In this document: positions 1 through 12,750 of the stretch, in pieces
Layout: each line of letters opens with the position of its first letter
Position numbering within the stretch: position 1 is the stretch's first letter
Assembly: GCA_009741485.1 (NCBI GenBank)
Contig: CM019217.1
Span: 42,639,700-42,703,699 of the forward strand
Length of the DNA stretch: 64,000 bases
Direction of reading: 5' to 3'
Source of the DNA: Malurus cyaneus samueli
Taxonomy: Eukaryota > Chordata > Aves > Passeriformes > Maluridae
Notes under the pieces: generated by a model
Told to the model about the DNA's origin: nothing
Seen by the model: only the letters and a program-made list of their open reading frames with translations
The model's database searches: none
Translations under genes and position numbers: made by a program

Positions 1-484
1 ACATACTTTTTATATTATAATAGTAATAATCATGTTTGTCTCATGGTCATTTTTGATACTGTCTCCTGTCATTCCATTAAATAACCTGTAGTATGGACAG
101 CAGCGGAAACTAAAAATTAAGTTTGGCACCAGCTTATAGCTATAGCACAAGCAGGACTCTAAGAATAGTGACATTTTTGAGATTTGGAGGGAAGAGAACA
201 CATGGAGATGAGAAGCAAGGGAGCAGTTAAAAGGACATAGAAGCAGGAAATATTTTAAGTATCTGTTTCACAGTAGGATGTCTTGTCTTGTACTTTATTT
301 AGAATTTTCAAAAACACATCAGTCTTCTTCAGTAAACATTCTTAAGAATATTAATTCTGTTTTCTTCAAGTGATGGATTATGTGTATTGAATCTACTTAA
401 CATTTGAGCCTGGCAGGGTTTTGTTTGCTTGCTAGACTAAACCAGATGCTTCAGATGACGTATGTTTGTTTCCTTCTATTACAG

Positions 485-684
485 CTGATGTAGGTGGCCA
501 GCTTGGATTGTTTTGTGGTGCCAGTATGATTACAATCATAGAAGTGCTCGAGTACATTTTTACTAACTTCTGTTGGATGTGCATCTTTCTTCTTTTGAAA
601 GCTCCTGAAATGCCTCAGTGGAACAATCCATCCCAGAACCAAGCAACACACAAGGAAAAAAAGCGGGGAATACAAGAGTGTTAG
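485..684 (+). CDS. ASIC5: ASIC5 last coding exon (partial gene, C-terminus)
   Basis: This is the terminal exon of an ENaC/degenerin-family cation channel, best matched to ASIC5 (BASIC/INaC, a bile-acid-sensitive Na+ channel). The exon follows a pyrimidine-rich acceptor ending in 'ctattacag' (phase 1) and runs 65 codons to TAG. It opens with DVGGQLGLFCGAS, the pore-lining start of TM2: the G-A-S triplet is the family's selectivity filter, and 'GGQLGLF' is the conserved lead-in. TM2 continues through MITIIEVLEYIFTNFCW, and the protein ends in a short, basic, polar cytoplasmic tail finishing in C. The assignment to ASIC5 rather than another ASIC rests on the 'LFCGAS..TIIE..EY' character and on synteny, since ASIC5 lies downstream of GUCY1B1 and convergent to it in human. 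Earlier exons lie left of base 1; I saw no candidate penultimate exon in 1-480. Confidence 0.88.
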
Positions 685-1349
685 TGGCTTGTAGAAGTCC
701 AGAACTAACAGGTTTTGCAAATTCCCCTTCTTTTTAATATACAAAGAAGATAGTTATATTTTACATTGTCCCCTTCTCTACACTCCTTATTGTCCCTTTT
801 ATTACCTAAACTATTTAACTGTGCTAGATAACTTTAAAGAGTGCATTTCAGTGTCTCATTTTCCTTCTCATGTAAAGAAAAATGCAATCATCACCTAAAA
901 TTTTAATTATTTTTTTAAATAGCATAGCAAGTGATGCTGACATACAATGTAATTTAGCATTCATGACCCAGTTTTTATCTTCTGTATTTTGAGTGATGAG
1001 AAGAAATACATACGTGAAATTATCTCACACAAGTTTCTTGACCACCATAAATATGGAGCATTGCTATTCTTAAGAAGCAGGTTCCTTACTAACAACTTTT
1101 CCAGTAGGTTACTACTGTAGCATACTCCAGTGAAGGATATGGTAGCTTCACATTGCAGAATTGGGAATATGCCTAAGAGCAAAAAAATTTGCAGTGTATT
1201 ATCTGCAAATTATCTGATGTGTTTGTCTGAAGCACATCAAAAAGATCCCACCAGTCTGACAGCTACTACTGAGAACCACAGAGCATCCAAGTCAATGGCA
1301 AGTGGGCAAACATGAGTCCAGTTCAGTGTTTAAAGTCATGAAAGATAGT

Positions 1350-1385
1350 AATAAAGGCTAAAGGCTTCATCTAAGTCTTAATAAA
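1350..1385 (+). terminator. candidate ASIC5 poly(A) signals
   Basis: Two AATAAA hexamers on the + strand (1350-1355 and 1380-1385) are followed by a GT-rich stretch ('gaattttgtggctttggtgctg') suitable as a downstream element. They would give a 3'UTR of about 700 nt. This is inferred from motif and position only. Confidence 0.45.
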
Positions 1386-3598
1386 AATCAGTCAGTGTAA
1401 GAATTTTGTGGCTTTGGTGCTGATTCGTGCTTCTTGAACGTTTATTTCTTTAAAAGTATTCAGAAAAGCTTCTGTGATTTCCTGCATCTGTGCTGGCCTA
1501 TAGAGCAGTAGTGGTTTAGTCTTAATTTTTTTTAAGAATACTTCAGTGATTAAATAAAATAATAAGTGTATTTAATAAACAGCCAAGTCCTCAAGGCCAG
1601 ATACAAAGTAATAAAAATGCCACCACTTGGCCATCATTGGCAACAGCTTCCCCTCAACACAAGTCCTAGGATATGCAATTCAGGAAATGCAACTCAGGAT
1701 ATGCAATTCAGGAAATACAGGAAATGTTTTTGTTTCCTAGAATGAGATGCCCTGATTTTTGTCCTCTAACCTTGAGCATAACTCAAATATTTTTCTCTCA
1801 ATTCTTTTCTATTGGTCACTCCACTCTGCTGGGACTTTTCACCCTCACTATTACCAAGCACAGGCACATTTGGATCAGCAGCCCTACAAAAAGGTCATTT
1901 TAACCCAAGGTGTGTGCTGGCCAACACAGAGGAAGAATGGAAAGAACAAAGCAAACATAATGCAATACTTCTCTAAAGATTTCTCCCAGGCTCAAATAGT
2001 TTCTAACACTGGAATTCTTAAGCCAGAAAAAATTATGGGTTTGGAAATAGGAATCAGGTATTACCAGACTTCTGGTTAAAAATAGAAAGAGGGTAAAGAT
2101 TAAACATAATAATCTAGTACACCTTGTATTTTAGAGATCAAAGTGTTTTGTAGCTATCAATCACAATGATTTGTTTTGTTTTGTTTGCTTCTACTAATAA
2201 GAGCTAAATAGAAGAACATTAGTATTGTAAGGACTAAACAAAACAAAACTGGTATTGTTTCTGTCCAAAGGTTCAAGTGAAATGAAGCACAGAACATGCT
2301 AAAAAATCAGCCAAAAAACGGTGCTAGACCTCAGGAAGGGAAGGTACTGGAATCTTTGCTTAGTTTAAGAAGACTAAAACGACTTTTGCTTACTCCACTG
2401 ACTTTGGACAAGGACAGCTGAAATCACTGCTTGGTTACAGATTCTTTAAACATACAAGGCAGAAGGAGCTCTGCAGAAAGCACAAAGACTTGTTTTGCCA
2501 AGGTCAAGTGACAGACTCGGATGGTTTTTTTTTCAGCAATGGCTTGTGATAAGATTATATAAAGCAATTGATTTCACAGCACAGCTAAATTTAGCAGGAG
2601 TGCTGTGCAGCAGAGCAGAAGTAAGGATGCTTTTGTATTTTGATGTGTGACTACTCCTCTATTATGGCAATAGAATTTTTTTAAGTCTTAAGGAAACGTC
2701 TGGCTTTACTGCTTAGGTGACAATGTCTTATCTGTAAGGACAGCAGAAACAAGGTATTTTAATGGTTTAAACAGATCACCTCCTAGTTTATCATTACTTT
2801 GCTGCTTATTTATTCAATTTTCCTTTTCACAAGTGTACATCCATGCTCCAAGTAAACACGCTGGCAAGTTTTCCCATAGCAATTGGGAAAATTGATTCTA
2901 AGATGGTAATCCTAACAATGAAATCAGTTGACATGATTGAGAAAGACCACTTGAGCTCCTCACAAATCTTTTTCTTTGTGCAAAAAGATGTAACATAGAA
3001 TTTTGTAAAAAAAAAAAACAAAACATGCATTATGCATGAAATGCATAAAATGCATTTTGCAGAAGCAATTCAATTTTATTTAAGCTCTGGATTTTCAAGT
3101 ATTGTTGCATTCCCTCACATTACATTCATTTTCAATCCCAGTGCAGCTCAGGATTTTCAGTCCCAGGGTCAGAGGGTCAGAGCCCCTGGTACAGGAAAGA
3201 CAGCCTTAAAACTACCAGAGAATTTCCCCTGAGAGACTGGGCTGGGGAAATGTTGGAGATAGCTACAGACACAAATCACACCTTTTGGCAAGTTTCTTCA
3301 GCTCATTTCCACTCTTCTATTGTCTCACAAGATTGCAATCTACATGGCAGACACCTCTAAAGGAGTGCTAGAAAGTAAAGATTTATTCAGAAGAAATTGC
3401 AATTTTTTTCCACAGAGTTCAGGAAACAGGTCTGGCTCTTGCTTCTTTGGCAATGTAGACAGAATGGCCTGTACAGGAGAAGGATTTGGAGCAGACTTTC
3501 ACGCAGCAGATTAATTCATTCCAATGTTTCACCAGAAGATGTCCCACTTACTTCAGGCTGCTGCTCACAAGCCTTCTCATGCACAATTGTTTTTTCAG
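1386..3598. other. intergenic, convergent gap, left part
   Basis: No recognisable gene is seen. It contains a 28-bp tandem duplication at 1668-1723 and a cluster of ATGCAT palindromes at about 3027-3056. Short open frames here show no family motif. Confidence 0.5.
1668..1730. repeat. 28-bp tandem duplication
   Basis: The unit begins 'aggatatgcaattcagg' at 1668 and recurs at 1696 with period 28. A truncated third piece ('aggaaat' variants) follows. It is a short local duplication with no open-frame significance. Confidence 0.8.
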
Positions 3599-3758
3599 CA
3601 CCTATTACAGAATTGCTCGGTATAACCGAAGTCAGATTGTTTCCCTCTGGTTAATGATGTATCAGCTGGAGAAAGATTTCAAAGGAGCTGCTGGCAAACC
3701 TGACATTACTTACACTGAACTAAGAGATACAATCTTTGCAAAACTACGTTTAGATTGA
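3599..3758 (+). pseudogene. unidentified last-exon-like coding block
   Basis: I do not recognise the protein. A strong-looking acceptor ('caattgttttttcag') precedes 52 open codons ending in TGA. The peptide starts TYYRIARYNRSQ, continues SLWLMMYQLEKDFKG and ends RDTIFAKLRLD, with a codon mix unlike random AT-rich DNA. The preceding 200 bases (about 3400-3598) also read partly like protein but in different frames, with a stop at about 3460, which suggests a decayed gene or retrocopy. An (AAAC)n tract starts 10 bases after the stop and could be the remnant of an A-rich tail. It could be a genuine last exon of an unknown + strand gene, a retropseudogene, or chance. It lies in the gap where ASIC5 and GUCY1B1 converge. 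Confidence 0.35.
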
Positions 3759-3767
3759 TTTCTGAGG

Positions 3768-3800
3768 AAAACAAACAAACAAACAAACAAACAAACAAAA
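3768..3800 (+). repeat. (AAAC)8 microsatellite
   Basis: There are about eight uninterrupted AAAC units, directly after the coding-like block that ends at 3758. It may be the expanded A-rich tail of a retroposed sequence; that reading is inference. Confidence 0.9.
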
Positions 3801-6800
3801 GTACATTGCCATCCCCACTGCATCAAAATGAGCTGATCAAAACATTTCTTAAGGAGCTTATACAAGCCAGCTGATGTAACATTGCTTAAGAAAGTGTTAA
3901 TGGTTAAGCTAAAATAAGTATCCTCACCAATTCTTTAAGCTGAAACTATACAGGGCAGATTTCCCTATACAATCACTCAAGTCTGAAGGTAGTTAGCTGT
4001 GTCTACCCCCAGCCCAAATAGAAGTGTTTGCACTGTGTGTGAATCTGGTGCTGGAAAAAATTCAGTAAAGAAGTCTTCCTCACCCAAGTAGTACCCCATG
4101 AATCAGCCAAGTTTCTTACAGCTGAACATTGCCTTGCAGTTGCTCAGTATTTTGGAAATTCAGGCATCATCATGCAATTCTAAGACCAGAACAACATAAA
4201 CCATAGTGTTTCACTTATGCTGTCTCTCAAAGCACAAAGTGTTTCCAGAACTTTGTAATTCTTTACACAGAATGAATATGCCTTATTAGGCTACAAACAT
4301 TATTACATCTTGTCACTCTAGCTGTATCCAGTTAAACATTTTTGTGTTGGCAGTTAGTGTGCTTAATAAACTCAGGATACAGGAAATATCTCCAAGCTCA
4401 CACCATATTAATTACGTAGTGTAATGTTGAAACAAGACTGGATTATAAATCCTTAAAATCTGTATGGGGAGCATACTGCTGCAGATCCAGGGTTAGCCTC
4501 ACATCTCGCTCATGTTGCTTAACCATCCTGCACTGTTCACCCTCTTGCACTTTAAGTCCCTTTATCCAGCAGGAGATGCTCACCTCTGCTGGCTCCTCAC
4601 TAAAAGTCACCATAAAAAGGAAAGCTTCTTTAGAACACAAAAACTTCCAAATGGCTCTTCCCACTACCCACACAACTGATAGGAGTCCAAATAGGAATCA
4701 CCACCTAACTTGTGTCTCAGAATGGAGACGCTCAAGGTGGTGGATGGTTTTTGTGGGTTTTTTCCGTTGGTTATTTGTTAGCATCATTTAGGATCAAAAC
4801 CGCTTTTACACAACTAGGAGAGAGAGGTTTACACATGTACTATTCTTTCCTTAGCAAAATACTAAAAACCTTTCTGTCTCCAGAAAAGCACATGATTTTG
4901 CAACAGGAAGGCTGACTAAGTGCATATCTAGTTTTGCCTCGCTAATTGTTGGGAGTTACTTTCAAAGAAATGACCTTGAGCCTTAGAAAATTTACTAATA
5001 CTTGCAGTACACTTATAGGTCCTTGATGAAAAGGTTGATAGTCCACATTAAATTGTAACTAATTCTGCCTATTCTGTGACACTTTCAAAGCCACTCTGAA
5101 CCTAGCCAATCATTTTGCATTAGAAGAGATGAACAGTAAATAAACACAGGTTGCGGGTTTCACCTTGTGGGTCTCAATCTGAGCACAACATTGGGTTCCC
5201 TTACCTACTTCTACCTATTTAAGACTTGGCAAATAGGTGTGCAAGGCAGGAGTGATGATCACAATCCATCTGTAATCATCCTGACCATTACTGATGTATC
5301 CCTCATATACTGTGAATCAGCTGAAGATAAGAAACAGGAACTGTTACAAGGAATGCTTTTGTGCATAAGCTGTAAAAGATGGGGGTTTGTCAGGGCTGCA
5401 CACATACCACAGAACACGCAAAAACTGTTCATTAAAAATGAAAATTTGCTTCTGGTGTTTTTCAACTCAACCCATATGCCTCCCACAACAATGACTCAAT
5501 TCTTATGCAGTTTCCATAACTGATACTCCCAATAAGTTTAGCTAGGAATTTTAATGTAGCACCTTTTCCTGAGGTAACCAACAGGTCTTTGTGTACAGTA
5601 GCTGCAAAGAAAACACACTTAGAAGGTCTACTATGAATCCTGGCTAACATGACTAGCAGGAATATTTTCCTGTTGGTCACCCGGCCTGCTACATTTTTAA
5701 TCCTGAATTGCACCTTCATGTTTCTAGCCCCACTGGGAAGTATTACTTTTTACAGCCTTGATCCAGAGTTCAGCAGAAATTTTCAGACCTAAAAATGCCA
5801 AACAACTTCAGACCACGCCCATATAAATATACAGTTCACTTATAAATTGTACAAGCTATAATCTGGAAGTTCTACATCACATCTTAATCTTCTCCTGCAG
5901 TCTGAATAAATGGAATTTTCTGGGGTTGTTTTAGTCCAAACATCTGAGCTATGTATGAATAAAAATGGCAAACAATGCTCTTCATGAAACAAACCAGGTA
6001 TGAAGAAAAAAACCCTATTTGATGGGAGAAACAACACAAAAGCCTGTTCTAAGACAAATTATAAGAAGCTGTTCACTATTTAAACATGGAAGTCAAGCAA
6101 ACAATAAGTAGGAATCAAGTAATAAGTAGGAGAAAAAATAAAAATAAAAAAGGCTGTTACTAAGAGACCTACATAATCCTAAAAAAAAAAAAAAATCCCA
6201 AAAACCTGAGGGAAGTTAAGACAAAAAGTGCAGTACAGCACTTTTTAGAGAATTCATTTGTCCTGAAGCCTAAGTTGCTATTGTTCATTATTTTCCAGTG
6301 TCCCAGTTCAGACAAGGACTCTGCTGCGTGAACTATCTCACAAAATACAGACCCTGTTCCAAAAGTCCTTCAGCCTTAGAAAACTGTAAGGCACCTGGTT
6401 TGTTCCTCAATTCAAAGCACCTGAGTGTTTGGGATGCCACTTTCCATGGTCAGATAAGAAAGTGTGGGTAGGTAGGCAATGGCAATGACCTTTTCTCTCA
6501 CTCTCACTTGTTGCACAGAAAGTTTAGATGTCCTAACATAAAACAAATAGCCATAATAATAAGCAGACAATAGCAATACTGTTGTCATGTGATGGATGTG
6601 ACTTCTTGAGCCTCCCTTGTGAAGACAAACATGTTTTGCACCAAGTGTATGAAGAAGAGCAGGAGCAGCAATGGTTTTGAATTATGTGGAACAGCCTAGC
6701 TTCCTGCCACCCAGTTGTTTAAATGACATCTTTGGGTTTGCTCCTGCAAATACTCACCCACATATGCTCTGCTGGTGACATTAGCAAATGCTGCATTATG

Positions 6801-9800
6801 AGGTTTACATCTAAATTGGGTGACAATCTATTTATTCTTCATTGCTGACAGACAACCGAATTCTCACTGGTTGGCACTGCTAGTTTCTGAAGACTCCATA
6901 GGACTCCATAATAAGCCAATAAGAAACTTGTGGCAAAAACTTCTATCTGGAAATCAAGAACACTATTAGAAAATTACTAACCGCATTCAATTCCAAAGAT
7001 GTATCCAAGAGGGAAAACCATCTGTTTGGGAAAGAGGAAGAGGTAGTTTCCAGCTGCAGAAGAAAGTGTTACTCATGACTGTACTGTTCACATCTCTGAG
7101 TTAACCAGAAAGGCTGAGGATCCAAACAGTTTAAGGGAACCTCAAGACTTCTGGATTTTTCTTAATGTCTGTGTCTTTCATAATACCAGACAGGAAGTAA
7201 ACCTTCTAAAGGCAGAATCTTCTACTGAGTTTGCACCCAACAATGGAACTCAGATCTTCAGCCCCATTAACTAACCCTTATGTAAAACACTCATCACATT
7301 CTCACAGTGTAAAGACAAAAAATACAGCTCTGAACTCAACTGTATAATTCTGACATTTTTGTCTTAATAAGGAATATAAACAAGTCCACAAACTGATCAG
7401 TAATTTACATGATATCAAGACCAGACCTAGAATACCCTGTAAGGAAAATACGCAACGGCTACTTACCAATATGAATGTCATTAACAACAAAATCCTACGC
7501 AATAGAGGTTACAGCTAGCAAAATTCTGGAGGGTTACATCAAGGACGAAATTTGACTTTTTCTTCAGTCTCCGTCTCTTGATTTATAAATGTTACGTTAC
7601 CCAAAAGCTTTCTACCTTCAAATAATCGGTTAGAAGAGGTTGAGGGTTAAGTTTTTGAGATTGTCCAGCAACCAGCTGAACAGAATGGCTCTCCTGCTGA
7701 GAAAGTTACAAATGGAATGGATTTGTGTCACGTATTCTGAATGCATCATTTGGCTTTTATTACCAAGAGCAGATTAATTAAATAAAGCATATACAGAACT
7801 TGATAATCAAATTGAATGCACAGTTCAGATGCATCAATAGATGAGTATTTACCCTAAGGAAGTGAAGGACAGCAGAACTGAAAACAGATGGCAGGCAGCT
7901 CTCAGATCCACAAACCAAAACAATTCTTTTGGCCATGCTTACAGAATCTGTTAGTGCCCAAATTCTGTCCCTCTTTTACTTGTTAAAAGTGAAAAAGCAG
8001 CAATATTGCTTGTTGGTGTTTCTTTGGGTGCTGATGGATGGAAGTCCTCAGCAGCATCCCGACCCTTTGGCACCTTGCAAGGCAGTCTCCCTTGCCCAGG
8101 TCCCCTGCATCCACGGAGCCACCCTCCCTATGCTACAGGGCAAGGCAGGTACATCCCAAATTCTGCTGCTTGTGCAAGTGTCCAGACAATGAGAGGAACC
8201 CAAATGAGGCCTGGCACTCAGGTAGCAACAAGTCTTTTTTCCTTCACCTTCCAGATCACCTGCTCCACCTGCCCCTGCAGGGAGAAACAGGCGTAGCTGG
8301 AAAAGCCATAGCAGTGCTTGAAGTTACTGCCTGACTGAGCTGTGTGCTGGTGGGTGGGGATTCTTCCTTTCATAGCCTAATTTCCCACTCAGAACCCTGC
8401 ACCACTGATTGCTACTAAATTTTTTTGCACCAAGCTGTGCACTGATAGAATTCACCCACTTACATATCAGCCAGAATAAAGCTGCTTTTTGTTATGCCAT
8501 GAGTAAGGAGCTTTCCAGCTTGTTTTTTGTTTAGGAGCAGGAGATGCTCCAACCTGACCTAGTGACTGTGGTTAGTAATGACTCTAACAACCTAGGGATG
8601 TTTTCAAGTAGACTGAACAAGTAAAATTCTGATAAATGCAACCCAAAGTTCAAATCTGCATTATTGAGAGGCATAGAAGGGAAAGGTAATTGTTACAGAA
8701 ACAGGTGAAGGAAAGAAGCAAAGACTCTTTAACATCATTCCCTCCAGTTCATCTATATCCTTACAATTTGAAATGGAACTGCAGAAGTATCAGATGCAGG
8801 GAATTCTGGCACACTCCAGGTATGAGCAACAACAGATATAATAGATTAGTTTTTCCTGTTTTGCAAGTATTTTTAATTCCTGCCTTCAATTCAGAGACAC
8901 CTTCAGTAACACTTGTCTTGATAGAACTTCTCCTGTGTATTTACTGGAGAGCTGTAGAATAAATGAACATAAGGCACAGAAATATGTGCAAAACGGACTA
9001 CTTTGCATCAGGAGTGATATTGTTGGTCAGCAGAAACTCCTAGCAGAAAAGTGAGCACTCTACAAAGTGCCACTCCTGAAGTGCTGACAAGCCTTTCAAG
9101 CAATTCCATTAACAGACTAAACGAATTTTGTTGCAGCAGTGTTATGCTTACCACAGGTCTCCACATTAATGGGGACAATAAAATCGGTTGCTATGCAAGT
9201 AGAAACAACTCAAAACTGCTTGCATGAGAAACTATATATGAATTACGAATTTTGCACAAGTGTAGGATTTTTGACTTGTAATCCTTAAATGGTGAAAAAA
9301 AAACCAATTAGCTCTTCAAATATGATCTACTTTGTAGCAATATTTTGCTACTTGTAGGATGCTTTCCTTGTACGAGCTTCCTGTAAATGTAGCTATAGGT
9401 TCCTGGGTGCTGCTTGGGCAAAGCTGAACTCATTTTCTTGAGGTAAACCTTACCAAAACATTACCAAAGATTCATGCCACTGTATCCATGCCTTAGGTAG
9501 ATATTGGAACATTTAATCTTCAGTTAAAATGGTAACTTATGCTACATACTTTTACACATGACAGCAGTTACAATACAATGTGTTGACACATCCATGAGAG
9601 ACAAAACACCTGATTTGTGTATTTCTGCAGTAAAAAGCAATTAACTACATGATATATGGCTTTTAGGTAGTATCAATACCACCTCTATTGGATGAAACAA
9701 CCACAAACATTACACTGACATCTGAAGCCCAAAGCAGAATTATGAGTCAAGAAGAGAAAGGCTTTTGATTTTCCTCTGGGTGCCAGGGGCAGTCAAGGGC

Positions 9801-10840
9801 AAGGTAAGAATTTAGCACCTAGTAAAAACAAAACCAATGAACCAAAAGGATGGACAGTTTTCCTCAACAGGTATGCAGCATGGTTTGGAAAATAAAGTTC
9901 AAGTGAAAATTGAGATTGAGTCTCTCACAGGAATAGAAATGTTACCATTAACCCATCACTTTTGCCCAGATAGCCTCTTCTTATAAAATGAGCAATGGAA
10001 GGATGTCATTGCTTTCAAAACTAAATAATTCTCTGCATAAACAAAATTGACCTTTCTTTTCTTCCAGTGACCAAAGCAAAGAAGCAGTTATTTCCATGGT
10101 CTTCCTTCAGAGGATAATGAAGTACCTCAGGAATGAAGTCCTTCCAGCAGCTGCTGACTTCAGATTTTGCATTCTGTATGCCACTCTTGCTACCCTGTGC
10201 AAGAGTATGCACCACTCAAATGTGTGTGTGTATATTTCTATATCTATATCTTTCCATCCATCTATCTATATGCATCTAAAGCCTGAAAGGTAGGATGCTG
10301 TGGGAAACGCTGTGTGAAAAGACACGTATCCTTATTTCATGAGCAAGTTTCTTTTACTCTAGATCATCCTAAAGTTGCCCACAAACACAAATGTAATGTG
10401 ACAGAAAGCAAAGTTTTGATTTCTTGTACAGTTGAGGCCCTGGATGATTCACCACGCCCTCTGTAGAAAAAGGACACTTACACTTCAACCTCCTTATACA
10501 GTTATTTTTGGAAATTAGGTTGTTCGTGAACATTTTGCACAGGAAAGCTTATATTTATTAAGTCAACTTGCACAAAATATCTGACAATAACAAGGCATAA
10601 CTGACAGACTTTTCTTTCCAGGAACCTTACAGAGAGTGTTTAGGAGTTGCAAGAAATAGATGTGCATTTGCTCACACTCAATACACTGCATATTTCAGTG
10701 TAATTTATGAAGGTTGTTTATTTTCACACACTTCATTAGAGTACTATGCTCATACTGACCCAGAGGCTGAAGGCAGCAATACTGAACTCAAGAGTTTTAT
10801 TCCTCAGATGAAAACTATGGCCATGTAGTTTTTTATTTTG
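3801..10840. other. intergenic, no gene seen
   Basis: AT-rich sequence without recognisable exons. The open frames are short and motif-free. A locally GC-richer patch lies at about 8005-8335. There are short repeats: an 11-bp direct repeat 'aataagtagga' near 6102 and 6119, and an A14 run at about 6181. TG/TATC-type simple repeats occur at about 10220-10270. Confidence 0.5.
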
Positions 10841-11000
10841 TTATGGTGGGGTTTTTTTTTTGTTTGTTTTGTTTTGGTTTTGATTTTTTGGTGGGTTTTT
10901 TTGGTTGGTTGGTTTTGCTTTTTTTGGTTGTTGTTGTTTGTTGTTGTTGGTTTTTTGTTGTTGTTGTTTTTTTGGTTTTTTTTTATTCTGGGGGGGACTA
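10841..11000. repeat. T/G-only low-complexity tract
   Basis: About 150 bases are almost entirely T and G on the + strand, with TTG, TTTG and TGG microrepeats ending in a G7 run. The - strand is correspondingly A/C only. The long hydrophobic open frames across it are an artefact of this composition. Confidence 0.9.
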
Positions 11001-12545
11001 TCTGTTTATTTTTAAACAAAGGCTTAACTGCTTTACAATTCAGGATCACGATTGACACCAGCCACAAACTATGAATATTTTCAGCCTTTTGCTGGGACTC
11101 AGCAAAGTTCTGTCATTTCAATCACAAGGCAGTTGTTTGAGCACTAGACAGCATAGCACATTTATCAAAGTGTAAAATCAGTTTTGAAAGGCTAGAATGA
11201 CCCTGAAAACTTGAAATATAAAAAAGCACACAGGTTTCCTGCCAGACACCTCTGTTCAGACAGATCCTCAGCATACAAAATTGCTTCCCTTGAAAGCACA
11301 GTTTTTCCGTAGTGTTGAATTTGTACTAGGTGCATTATCATCTCTGGAAAAAAAAAAAAGTAACAGAGAATGCCAGTCTGACTGCTGGATATGAAGAATA
11401 GTCTGGAACAAAACCTGTGTAAGACAGATCCCACATCTTCATCCCAGAACAATAATTACAATATTGTTTTGACATTCCACTGTTGCTATTATCTCCAAAG
11501 CAGTTATATTGGCAAAAAGACCTGTTGATTATGATGAAAATGAACATTAGCCTTTTCCTGTTAATAACAAAGAATGAATTGGTGGAGACAGCATGTATTG
11601 TTGCAGTTTTTCCAAACTGTCACCCAAAATCAGCCAGAAATCTAAAGAACAGTAGAAAAAAAACCCAGTGCCTTGTATGTGCAGCAATAGATTGGGGAGT
11701 GGAACCCCTTTTTTTCTTTTTTTTACAGTTATATTGGCACAGCTCTATTTACTGGCTTATTACACGCTCCCTCCTCATGGTCAGGTAGGTGCATGAAACG
11801 ACAATTGTTTCAGACTGTCACCCCCAGGAAAGAAAGGATCTTGTTATAATGAAAAATTAAATCTTGTTAACATAAAATGGGACTAAAACTCCAGCAACTT
11901 TAATTTACTTGGAGATGACAAGCCAACACAGTGACTGGCAGAAATAATTTACAATTGCCTATAAGCTCCCATTTGTATGCTGATTGGAGAACATGAACAC
12001 TAAATTCTCTTCAAGTTCTCATAATGCCAGAACACGATGACCCAACATTGGTTGTTCTGTCTTTTCTTTTAATCTACGATGGCTCTAGGATGCATGGAAT
12101 AACCATTTTACAGTTTGTGACAATACAGTCAAGTATTGACCTGTCTACATGGTGAATGAAAAACACATTTTAGGGTACAGATGCCTCATGCCTTGCTCCA
12201 GCTCCATGAAGACAGGCGTTACTGACAAGGCCACCAACATTTCCGATCACTAGAGTGTATACTGTAGTGCACAACTGCCTGCAGCACTCGTTTATTAGCT
12301 TTAGATTTTACTAGAGGTTTGTTCAAAGCAAAAGTTCTGGGGCCTCCAGCCCCACCTGGTTTTTATTCATATCAGATGCCAGCACATCCCTTCCTATCTC
12401 CTTCTTGTGCAATGATTGACTGTCTTTTAAAAATGAGCTCAGAACTGATTTGCACTACCACCTTACACACCGGAACCAAGACACTAAAAAATCTCACATA
12501 ACTATTGGTTTTGTCTTCGTGTGTTCCTCCTGGAGGATGTTCTTT
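11001..12545. other. intergenic, no gene seen
   Basis: There is no recognisable coding, RNA or repeat signal. A poly-A run at about 11347-11359 is the only simple-sequence feature noticed. Confidence 0.45.
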
Positions 12546-12750
12546 ACAGGGAATCAGAGTCTGGAAAACAACCCTAAGACCATAGAGTTCAACTGTTAAC
12601 TTAGCACTGCTGTGTTCACGGCTAAACCACATTCCCAAATGCTGCATCAAGTGCCTTTTGAACACACCACCATGTCCCTAGGCAGCCTGTTCCAGTGCTT
12701 GACTACCCTTCATGAAAACATTTTTGTGATAATCCTGTAAGCAGATACCC
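12546..12750 (-). mobile_element. CR1-type LINE 3' fragment
   Basis: The + strand reads as the reverse complement of a CR1 3' region: 'accatagagttcaactgtta', 'agcactgctgtgttcacggc', 'aggcagcctgttccagtgct', 'tgactacccttcatgaaaac'. These phrases are characteristic of avian/reptilian CR1 copies. It is diverged and 5'-truncated, with no reverse transcriptase ORF left. The boundaries are approximate. Confidence 0.75.

Noticed and set aside
485..684. Assignment to ASIC1-4 rather than ASIC5
   Set aside because: The pore start has the LFCGAS..TIIE character and the gene faces GUCY1B1, which fits ASIC5; certainty needs the upstream exons.
10804..11074. Hydrophobic (+) and Lys/Asn/Thr-rich (-) ORFs
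   Set aside because: They are artefacts of the T/G-only tract.
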